Assembly (NCBI RefSeq): GCF_000003815.2
Contig: NC_049987.1
Location: forward strand, 21,090,187-21,154,186
From: Branchiostoma floridae
Taxonomy: Eukaryota; Chordata; Leptocardii; Amphioxiformes; Branchiostomatidae
Reading direction: 5' to 3'
Length of the DNA: 64,000 nucleotides
The position numbers were made by a program, and so were the translations under genes. Position 1 is the first letter of the stretch, and each line of letters starts with the position of its first letter. Positions 36,701-48,700 of the stretch are shown here, piece after piece. A model generated the notes under the pieces. It was not told the DNA's origin, searched no databases, and saw only the letters and a list, made by a program, of their open reading frames with translations.

Positions 36701-39700
36701 CCCCTTAGATTAGCCTCCAAGCCTCCCTTTTCTCCCCTGGGCCCCTACTCCTGCTAGCCTTGAACAGTCCAACAGACATCTGCCTAGAAACTCTTTAGTC
36801 TTAGTGATTTGGTGATTTTGATCACCTGCATGGCCATCCCTACAGACCCCCTCCCCCCCCCAAGCCTCCTTACCCCACTCCCCTCACCCCCTCACCCCTA
36901 CTTCCCCCTCACCTTGCACGGTCCAGCAGATATCTGCCCAGAAACTCCAGCGGTTTGGTGATCTCATCCACCTGCATGGCCACCAGCCCCTCCCGGATGG
37001 TGTAAATAACGTCCTGGAATCTCTTCAGGTCTCCCAAGTCCAGAACATCAAACACCAACTGACCTGGGTTTACAAGTATGTAAACATGCAACAGTCAATT
37101 TTTACATCACATTTCCCAACCCAAGGGGAAAAGACAACAAGTTGTTTTGTTTTCATTGTAGTTCTGCCCCTGATTATCCTTTTTCAACAAACAAGGATTG
37201 GAATCACTTCAAAAAGTGGTCACATTGGCAGGTGTTTCTTATGCAGAGGTGTTTAGTATTAGAGTTTTGACTGTATATTAATGGCCAGCTGGTCCTTACA
37301 CAACAATGTGTGTGATTACTGTATAGGTTGACTGNNNNNNNNNNNNNNNNNNNNNNNNNNNNNNNNNNNNNNNNNNNNNNNNNNNNNNNNNNNNNNNNNN
37401 NNNNNNNNNNNNNNNNNNNNNNNNNNNNNNNNNNNNNNNNNNNNNNNNNNNNNNNNNNNNNNNNNNNNNNNNNNNNNNNNNNNNNNNNNNNNNNNNNNNN
37501 NNNNNNNNNNNNNNNNNNNNNNNNNNNNNNNNNNNNNNNNNNNNNNNNNNNNNNNNNNNNNNNNNNNNNNNNNNNNNNNNNNNNNNNNNNNNNNNNNNNN
37601 NNNNNNNNNNNNNNNNNNNNNNNNNNNNNNNNNNNNNNNNNNNNNNNNNNNNNNNNNNNNNNNNNNNNNNNNNNNNNNNNNNNNNNNNNNNNNNNNNNNN
37701 NNNNNNNNNNNNNNNNNNNNNNNNNNNNNNNNNNNNNNNNNNNNNNNNNNNNNNNNNNNNNNNNNNNNNNNNNNNNNNNNNNNNNNNNNNNNNNNNNNNN
37801 NNNNNNNNNNNNNNNNNNNNNNNNNNNNNNNNNNNNNNNNNNNNNNNNNNNNNNNNNNNNNNNNNNNNNNNNNNNNNNNNNNNNNNNNNNNNNNNNNNNN
37901 NNNNNNNNNNNNNNNNNNNNNNNNNNNNNNNNNNNNNNNNNNNNNNNNNNNNNNNNNNNNNNNNNNNNNNNNNNNNNNNNNNNNNNNNNNNNNNNNNNNN
38001 NNNNNNNNNNNNNNNNNNNNNNNNNNNNNNNNNNNNNNNNNNNNNNNNNNNNNNNNNNNNNNNNNNNNNNNNNNNNNNNNNNNNNNNNNNNNNNNNNNNN
38101 NNNNNNNNNNNNNNNNNNNNNNNNNNNNNNNNNNNNNNNNNNNNNNNNNNNNNNNNNNNNNNNNNNNNNNNNNNNNNNNNNNNNNNNNNNNNNNNNNNNN
38201 NNNNNNNNNNNNNNNNNNNNNNNNNNNNNNNNNNNNNNNNNNNNNNNNNNNNNNNNNNNNNATTATTTATCAAACGTCACTCAGTAGTTGTCTTAGAAAA
38301 TAATGATATGGCCTCTTTCTCTCGAAGCAAATTTAAGATTTTACCTTAAAGTTTGAACAGACTCAAGCCTCTCCATTTCCAAATGGGCTCTTGCTATTGC
38401 ATGGCATGTCTGGCATTTTATCATAATCAGAAGTCTTAGCCTGTCATATTAACCTCAAGATCTTACCTTTGACCAGATTTGCCTCTCCTGGCTCCCCATC
38501 CACAAACAGGCCGATACTCTTGGCATGCCGCCCCTGCAGTGCCTCCTCCAGCCTCTCATACAGAGACACCAGAGTCGTCCCCTCAAACTCATACACGATG
38601 GGGATACAGCCAAACAGCACAGCATCTACCAACACCTGGATGGGGAAGGCAAGTGAAAGATCATTACAGGTAACTGTACCATGGAGACTTGCTTTTCACT
38701 TATCATATACTTACATTGACCTGAGTCTGTATATCTTTCACAATACAAAGACTGTAAAAGTTGAAAAAGAAGACCACTCAGGGGACAAATTAAATCTGGT
38801 CTATGTGGACAGGTGGTTACCATTGACAGAATTCTTCATGCCTATGTAAACGGGCAAAATTTAATCTATGGAAACACCATTGGCCAGATGGTTCTTTTCT
38901 CAGGTTTGACTGTAGGATCAAATTGAACTGTCTAGTTGTCTTGTTAAATATGCTGTTCTCCTGAAAAATATAACATATTACTCAATTTAAGCGTTAAAGC
39001 TTTGTTCTATAGTTTGCCCCAAATTTAAGATACACACACACAATATAGAGGGAACCTGGTACATACTCCCAGCAACAGAACATGCACTCTTCCATAGATT
39101 AACTTTTGATGCAGCACAAGAACTTTCTTCAGTAACAATCTACAAGGGATATGCCTCTGAGCATTCCACCTAATTATCTGGCACTTTTTAAATATATCCA
39201 ACATCCAAACTGAATTGTAGAGACCTTCTGGTGACTGCATCCAGCAACAGGATGTACTCTTCTTCAAAGCCGTACAAAGATCACCCCTTAAGCAACAATC
39301 ACCCTCATCTCCTCCCTCATGAGCAATGTAATCTGATTAAATGACAGTCCGGAATTTGCCAATTGACCTGATCCTAATAGAGTTTTTTTTTACTTCAGAA
39401 CTCCCCTAGAGCATGTACAGTTGTTAATGGAAACAAAACCTCATCATGGATACTTTCTAGGCATCCAATCATCACCTATCTCTTGTGCTGTTGACGATGC
39501 CAACCTCCCAGACACACTGGGACCTAAAAAAAACTCAGCTGGCAGCCCCCATTCTTTGTGGCAGCAAGAAATTGGAAAACTTTACTTTAAATTTCATTAC
39601 CTGGTAACGTTATGCATACTGTTGCCAATGGAAACAAGACATTGTTAGATAGGCTCCAGGCATCCAATCACCACCTTTCTTTTGATCTGTTGCTGCCAAA

Positions 39701-42700
39701 AATGACATATAAGACACAGGGACACGATATGTGTATCAAATTTCAATCAAGACCCCACAGAACTGACAGCCTTCTTAACCAGGTACGACAACATTCTGCC
39801 TCCTGCCTTCTTCTGGTCACCACAGACGTCCACCGCTCCACCATCTCACACCCTGCTGAAGTCTGTCCCTACGGCTGCAGTAGACCAGAATCAGCTCCAC
39901 CATGTTCAACAACAGTTCTGTACTTCCGCTGGACTCTAACGAGACATCAGTTCACGAGTTTGATGGGCCGGTCCCCTGTCTCTTGTGGTACTTGCTGAAC
40001 ACAAATGTACCCTACAGCCAGGCTGAAAAAGCCTGCTCCATGTACTTTAAAGAGTTTGAAACTGGGACCGCTGTCATCTATGGGCTGACATCAGGTTTCA
40101 TCATCATCACGAATGCTGCTGTGCTCTGGGGAATCATCAGAAAACGACAACTCCACACATCTTTCTACTTCTACATGGCAAATCTCTCCTTGGCAGACAT
40201 TTTAGCAGGTATTGCACTTCTATGCTATCCTACAGTAGATCAGATGGGAGTGACAAGTCTGTACAGCAGAATGATCCTTGCAACTGTAGCAATAAGTAGT
40301 CAGGTTCTGTCTGCCTCAGCTCTAGCCCTCCAATCTGGGAACGCCTATGTTGCTGTAAGGCATCCCACATACTTCCACAACCATGCTGACACTGCCAACC
40401 GTAATGCAGGTGTAGCTATTGTCTCTTCATGGCTTCTATCCTTGCTTAGCCTTGCACCCATTATGGGTTGGAACTGTCTGGATATGCCCACACAAAACTG
40501 TCCTACCTTTTACCACACTGCCTACTTTGGTCTCGTAGGTGCAACAATCGTACTCCTGGCTACCACTTCATTGTTTACAACTGTAAGTGCATTCATTGCT
40601 CTAAAACAACGCCAAAAGAACAGGCTTGGGCAGCTGGCAGGGGCCCAGCCAAGTCAAGGCAATAGTTCCACACAAAACAGGGTAGGGCAGAATCAGCCTC
40701 ACCATATGGCACAAAATGTGGCAGAGAGAAAATACCAGAAAAGTCTAAACAAGATAAAGACAGTTCTGACCTATGTGGGGTTTGCATTTATGGCCTGGCT
40801 TTTGCCTCTAGTGCTCACCCCATTATGCCACGATGGCAACTGCCTGCTTCCAACTGGAGCACGTGGGATGGTTGTGCTAATAACACTGAACTCAGCAATC
40901 AACCCAATTGTAAGTCTTGTCCGCACAAAAGCCTTGAGGCAGGCAATCTGGCAAGACCTGACAGCTATCTATCGGGTACCAACTGCACTTGTCACCATGA
41001 TACGGGGCAACCGGGACAATCCACAGGGTGTACAAGGTGTGCCAGCAAATACCCCAAACATGCAGGTAGCTGTGCAAAACACACCGGCAGGACACAGCAA
41101 TACTCCTGTCAACCTGGCCATTGAATACATTACCATGGTATAAATGTCCTGACTGAACACTGATAACGAACTGCTACATAGGAGAACAAAGGACAGAAAC
41201 AACACAGACTCTGATGTACCAATTTCATGGACAACACTAGCAAGCACAATAATTTCTACTATAATTTCATAAGTTCTATGAATGAAAAGAAGGGTAACAG
41301 CTAAGAGAATTAGGGGTAGCATGACAATTTGATAAATTGATAAAGAGTTACAGTAACTGTAAATGCAGAATTGTTCATGGTGGTTTCTCTTCACAGCTTT
41401 ACCGCAAAGTCAAAACTACCATTATGAATATTTTCTCATTTCATTACATGTCTATAGTATATGGTGCTAAAACAAATGCAAAGCCAACCACCGAGTACAC
41501 TCCATTTTCCTGCTACCACAAAATTAAATCCCAGCAAGCTTAAACACATTACAGTAATATGTTTATATGGAACTGTTTGAAAATAATGCAGAAGTGATGC
41601 TGTAAACTGATGAGCGCTGTACATGCACAGGAACAATCTCAGTATACTGCTCAGATCTTTTTGTAATGCACCCATTTTATGACTGTACACTAATATATTG
41701 TGAAAATGTTTTTGCTTGCATGTCTAAAAAGACGTTTTCACTTTGTTGGGTAGAGCATTCCAATCAATGTTCAAACCTTGATCATGGGATCTTTTATGTT
41801 GTCACAAGGAAATGCCAGCTTGAGTGCAGAAATTTTGCCTTTTATATAAGAATTTTAAAAGTCATTATGATAATATTTTGTCCTTTGCATGAAAAGATGA
41901 AGCACTGTAAATATTTGTAGAACAGAATTTGGACTTCTGTTGCAAGGACATGTCAAGTACTAGTATACAACAGTATTGTCTGTCTGATGTAACTGATTTT
42001 CTCGCCAAGGAAATGTCATGACATTATTGTCTGTATGATGTATCTGTAAATTTAAAAGATGTTCTGATTATTATTATGTATAAAAAACATGAAGCACTGA
42101 GTTGTTAGTGCTGCGGAATCTGTATCTTTTCATTTACTATATCTAACTATTTGTGTACGTTTGAGAACATAGTCAGTGGATACAGCATGAACAATGTATC
42201 CATGGGTAACGTTATATCATGTGGCAAATGTTTTATTCTTGTGCACTTTGGATATGAACAAAAATAAAGCACTTAAAAATTGTTGAACCCTCTGAATCGT
42301 CGATCTTTTTTAGTGTAGTAGTTGCAGATCCTGAGAAAAGAACTTTGTAACACACCTGAGTCAGCTTACAGATGTGTCCTATGTGGCAGAGACTGACATT
42401 CTCATATAGGACAGTTGACAGATAGTGGAAGCTGTAGGGCTGATGTCAATTAGGATATTACCATGGTCAATATAGACCGAAGGACGCCATATGTATAGAC
42501 ACAGAGTGTCAGTAGTAAGCAGAATCCAGTATATGATTATATTGCTGCAGGGGTCCCTTACACAGGGGTGGCCATCAGTCTGCTAGTTCAAGCACCTTTA
42601 CAACACCTTTTTTTACATTCTGGGATAAAATTAGCTTAGCGTAATGGTGCCTTTGATATGATAAGGTCTTCTTTTAGTATTAATAAATGATTTGGGCATG

Positions 42701-45700
42701 CTGTAGCAGTCACATAGTTAAGCTTCAATTATTTGGCAACTGGGGGACCCTAATTTCCATCCTATTTTGGCATCTTGGTTGGGTCTACAACTGTCTTTTG
42801 GAAGGGATGTAAAATGAGGGTCCTGTGTCTATAGGAAAAGGGTTAGCAACCCCCTCCCTCTAAAGATGTACCCTGCAAGTTACAATCAGGCATAGAAAGT
42901 GGAGGTGGATTGGGCACACCTTGAGAAAACCACCATCTGCCATCACGAGGGAAGTGTTAGACTGGAACCCTCAGGGCAAGAGAAGAAGGGAAAGACCCAG
43001 GCTGTCATGGAGGAGAGGGGTGAAGAAGGACCTAGAGCGCACAAACACCTCATATTACGAGGCGAAGAAGACTGCTGGTGACCAAAGGAGGTGGAGATGA
43101 CTTACTGAAGCCCTGTGCTCCCAAAGGGGCAAAGAGGATTAAGTCAAGTCAACTTAAAGCCAAAGTAACCTTGCTGTCCTATGTGCCACTAGGCACTACA
43201 AGGGTCTGTACAAACGAATATAAAAGCACACACCCCTAACGGTATCGTTACAAGCACCCACCTCTGCAGCTGGGATCCGGGATGAGATGAAGACGACCCG
43301 TGGGTTAGCGTGGCCGGGGTAGTTCTTACCCAGGGGGACCAGGTCTGTCCCACCCTTGTACACCGCTGGGTATGGCCCTCCTCCAGACAGGTCCTTTCTG
43401 AACAGGCTGGAAAAGCCAAGTGCAAAAGATTGTATCAGTGTGCGTCAATGAAGGTTAGACATCCAGGTAATAAGATACGGCAAAAAGCAGTTACTCAAGC
43501 AACTGGATATGATTTTGGAAGTGATCAGACATTTCAACTAGCATCCACAGTGTCACAATGACACCAGTGTCATTTACAGTTACATCAGTGCCACTGATAA
43601 AAACTAGTGGATGCTAGCTGAAATGTCTGACCGTTTCCAAATTCACATCCAGTTGCTTGAGTAACTGCTTTTTGTAGTATCAGTGTCACAGTGGTATACC
43701 CTTAGCTGCTAACTTCTAACTCCTCACCCATACTACCCTTATATATGGATCAGGGTACATGAAGAAGGCTGTCTTAAAAAATTACAGAGGGGGGTAGTTT
43801 ACCTTTATCCGCGGGGTAATGATTGTTTTTAATAACAGGGTATCAAAAACATACGCATAACAAGTCGACTGACAAAGGTTTAAACTGAATCAGTGAGTGA
43901 GTGAGTGAGTTTTTTTAAAACATTGCAATTTGAAACCACCATCCATCGACTTGATATCTCTAAATATCCAGGGTTTAAAAAAATAACCGATATAGGTAGT
44001 TAAGAGCTGGTCTAAGCATCTAACAATGGTATCTGTCCTTGGTGCTGATATACTGGGTGTGCTGAAGATGTTTTCATCCATTCACAACTGTTAGAATGAT
44101 GACTACAAAAACACATTCTACACTTGTTGAATGCTTATAATGTACACTTTCCTTTGTGTCCCCCCCCCTTATTCAGGGAAAGAATTACGCATACACACGG
44201 GCACAGTGAGTAGTCAGTGGCAGTGTATTGCCATGACGATCATGTATTCACCTCTTGTGCATCTCCTTGGTGCTGGGTGGTTCCCAGTCCTGTTCTATAG
44301 AACCCCCTGTATCATTGTAGTTCTCCATATGTACGCTCTCAGTCAAGGTCATGGCCTGGGACTCTCTTCTAAGGTCAAGCTCCTCTCCGGACTGAAATTT
44401 TAGCAACATTATGGAAAATGTAACGTTATTGATCACCAAGCAAACATCATTTAGTACATATTTGTGTATACCTTCCTCAGGGCTCAAAATACCCAGTACA
44501 TGGACCAGTGCAGGTAAGGTGCAGGTAGACACCAGAAATACCTGCACAGCTCCAATTTTACCTGAGTGTGCTAACCTGCATATGCAGGTGGTATTTTGAG
44601 CCCTGTTCCTATACAGCAAAATGTATTTAAGAGCTAAGAATATAGACTGGAAGTCAGATAAGGTCTTCTTCCTATCTACGTCAAGTGCAATCAGGCCTAC
44701 CTTCCAACTTGGAGCAGAGAAAATGCATGGAAAGAAGAGGAAAAGGGTCAGGAATGTCACAAGTTTTCACAGTACTGCATCTATAGTAGATTATGCGATA
44801 ACGTATTCTTATAGGTCAGTGTTTAAAAATACCCAATACTATGTGTGTACTAGTAAAACTTACAGTAACAGCTCTGTGCCTCTGTTTCCTCCATGATGAC
44901 TGTAAACCATATTCAAACTTGGACGGTGCCGTCTTGGACCTACTATGGCGTGGGATCCCAAACTTATCTGTGTAGAGTGTCGCTTTGGTCGCCCTGTCGG
45001 GGTCATTGGGGTTATACTCTGCCAGGAAGGCCTTATAGGCTTCCTCATACTCCCTAGGTTTGGGGTCGGTGGGGGCCCAGGGGGGACGAATGGTAACTTT
45101 TTCCTCTGAAAAACAAAGAAAAAAAGATGCTGTTACTACACATATATCTTATCAAGATTATGTATGTAATCTACAACCAAAATAGATCTTAACCTACATT
45201 CTCAATGGATAAAAGGATTGCAAAATTACAAGCGCTTTGAAAAACACTTTTAACATGATGTTAACAAAAGTTTTGTATCAACTTAGTACACTCTATTGGA
45301 CAGAGATGTCTGTGATATACGGTGATAAAGAGACATACAGAAATCTAAGGAATAAAGAACAGATGATGACAGAATATTACCTGATGAGGTGAGACAACTC
45401 TCAACAATGTGAGCATGGAGCACCAACAATGGAGTTAGTGGAATGTAGAAAGCAGGAGAGTTTCAAAATTTCGATACCATACTACATATAGATTGCATTT
45501 ATTGCCAATATATCATACATATCAAAGCATTCAGTAGATTGAAGAAATAGTGTGTATCAAGAGATTTGCTGAACTATTCTTAAACTGTTAAGAATATATT
45601 TCTTCTATTTCTTCTATCAAAAATTTCTTCTATTTCCCTTCCAAGCAAGAAGGTAATGACTGGGAAGCATAAAAAAATGAAATCAGGCTATTTTTTTCTG

Positions 45701-48700
45701 TAAAAGACAAGACAAGTAGCAAAGTGAAAATCACCATCTAACAAAAGTAACATGCTGATGCAAGCCACAACAACATTCAGAAGCTCTACTCACTGAAGTG
45801 CCCTCCTGATGGCAGATATTTCCTTGTTTTTCTCCTTTTTGCCTTCTCGTTGTCCTTCTGTATCTCTTTCTCCCTGGCATCTTCTGACACACCGAACCCA
45901 AAACTGTTGTAGTTGTCCGACTGTAAACAACGGATATGCTTTAGTTTGTTTGTTTGTTTGTTTATTAAGGAATCTCCATTAGTGTTGACCTACAACCACT
46001 GCTCTTCCTGGAGTCCTCTTCCATAAAATACAATAAATTGTAACTACTATTTGCCATACTAACAGTTATCATCTACCGATTATAGTAGGTGAGGTGAAAC
46101 AATCAAAGGCAATTTTTGAATTTGTTTCCACCAATCAAATTGTGTATTGGACACATCTGCTCTGTGATTGGCTGCTTGTTAAGATGTGATCTTGTTTGGT
46201 GACACTTATATGTATGTCTTTTGATTCTGATGTCTGACTTTCAGGTACAGTGAAACCTGTCTATAGCAGCCAGTATAAAGAAAATGATGATCAATTGACC
46301 AGGAGCAATAAGCTACACATCAATTCAATACCCATTAATCTTTCTCACCAAGTCATTGTCTCCATTGTCTCAAAATTCAACTGACCTTGCCAAAGTCAAA
46401 TCTACCAAAAATGGCCAGATGGTCAATATGCAAAGGTGGCAAATAATACAGGTTTGACTGCAATACAATTTCATTTGTTTTCCATAGTCAAAATTATGCT
46501 GCCAACCCATGTATGTAAAAGAGGAAACAATTTTGCCTTAACATCCCTGAAAACTTTTATCAAGCTGTACTCACAGGTTTATTCTTGACCACAGTGTCCA
46601 GTGTTTTGGTACAGGCGATGTAGTGGTACTTCCAACAGCCATACTCCCTTTCACTGGGGGTGTAAGGCAGGAACCAGCCGTACTTTACACACTTGGGGAT
46701 CCACAGGGGGTCCTGGGAATGAGAGTGAATAGAACAAACAGTTACATGGGTGCACCCACTTGGGGATACACAAGGAGTTCTGGGAACAAGAATGAATATA
46801 ACATTGACGTGTGTGTACACACTTGGAAATCCATGAGGAATCTAAAGAAGCATGGCACAAGACAACACATTTGACTCCACATTGGGTCCAAAATCAAACA
46901 GTTTCTTTGACAGGACAAAGCCTAATCACACACCAAATTCATGGCAATTCATCCATAGTTTCTTGAGTTACTGTAAACGCAGAAACTTTTGCGGTGGTTT
47001 AATATTTGCGGTTTTTGCGGTGGCCGCTTCACGTCCTTTTTTCCTGCTATCGCAAAATTAAATCCCCGCGAACCTAAATGTATTTACAGTATGCTGTTCA
47101 AACTACATGTACATGTACAAACATTACCAAAAACATGACCTTCTTGGTAGAGTAAAAATGAACAGTACCTGTTCTGTAAGAAACTTCCAGTGCCAGGACA
47201 CGCCTGCAGCTCGACACATGCTGCGAGGGTCCAGAAACGAGAAGATATACATGGAGAGGAATCGCGGCAGGACGGTGGTGAAGTCCATTCTCTCCACGGG
47301 AACCTCCTGCACGAACCAGTCTCGGATGAAGAGAAGCTGGGAGCGCGTGCATTTCAGCAGGATGGTGGCGAGGAACTTCTTCCGCTGGGCATCTGTCCAC
47401 ACGTCGAACTACAGGAACAGCAGTAATGAAATAAGGTAAGTCTTCGAAGCAGAGATGGACGCCAGGCCCGATGCATCTTCTAATCAAGGAGGTTGACCCC
47501 CTTGTTTTGATGTATGGGCAACTTTAGCTTAGCTTAGCTTGACATATATGTATGCTGTAACAGTTTTTCCATCATTTAGAAATAATGGATTCTTCAGCAC
47601 CAAGGACAGGAACAAAGTTATTGTCTTGGAATGTAGCTGAAAGCTGGGATATATGATTGTGATTTCTTTGAGCATGGTGTCGTTACCTCAAATCAATAGG
47701 ATATGCGCATTTTGTTTTTAAAACTGTTAGAAAAGAACAAGCACATGTTGTATGATACGCTACAAGAACAATTCATGATGTGGTAAATTAGGCCTTTTTG
47801 TTGTCTAATACAACTTGAGGTTATGGTAATAACTTCTTCAGCACCAAGGACAGGTTGATGAAAAAAGTGCCACCATCTCTTCATCTCTAATTGCAAGTTG
47901 CCCTCAGGTAAGAGAAATTTGTTACTATTCAGGAATTCTTCAAAGCTTGGCCTATTCATTAACTAGCATTAAAAGGGCATTTTGTAGAATACCGGGAATA
48001 AGAATAGCTTTTGTAAAATGAAAGAAGTAACAAGCATGCCTTACCCAGTTGCAAATGAGGTCTTTTCTCTCTTTGAATATCTGCAAAGGTAGAAATGTTT
48101 TCAAGAGGTCAAATTCATATTCCACATGTTTAACATCAACATTATTAAAGTTTTAGATATCATACTACAGATATCCAGGTTCTCAAAGCATTCTTGAGAA
48201 GGCTTTGAAAACACTTTCATTTCTACATGGTGATTCATGTAACGTTACATGTACTATTAGGATATCCAGCTGAATTGTGAACATTTGCAAGCTGACTGAT
48301 AATTGTTTTACAGTGCAGCAGTAACATGCATTGGCATGATACCGGTCATAAGCCTTATACCGGTCGATTAAAAATAGTGGAACTTAAAGAGTCTTATAAA
48401 TAATCTACACATGCAACAATAGTTATTTCTGAGGTATGCACACTTCAGACATCTAGGTGTCCAATACATAATTTACAAAGCATCGATAACAATGCATTCG
48501 AAGACAACAAGGCCAAAAGTTTTCAGGTCATTTTCGGGGCAGGCGAGCTCGTCGTGGGACAAACACACTGTCACGTTCATCGCCAGATTTGTAGATAATA
48601 ATCACATGTGCTCACGGCACAAGACAAGCATGATTCAACAGCAATCTTGAATTTCTTTTGGTGACCTACAACTCGTGTAAAAGTGTGAGGAACCGTTGCA

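Noticed and set aside
37296-38287. Open frames of about 320 codons across 37.3-38.3 kb
   Set aside because: They are translations of the N run in the assembly gap.
40593-41394. Minus-strand frames across the GPCR gene
   Set aside because: Shadows of the GPCR frame and its 3' UTR.
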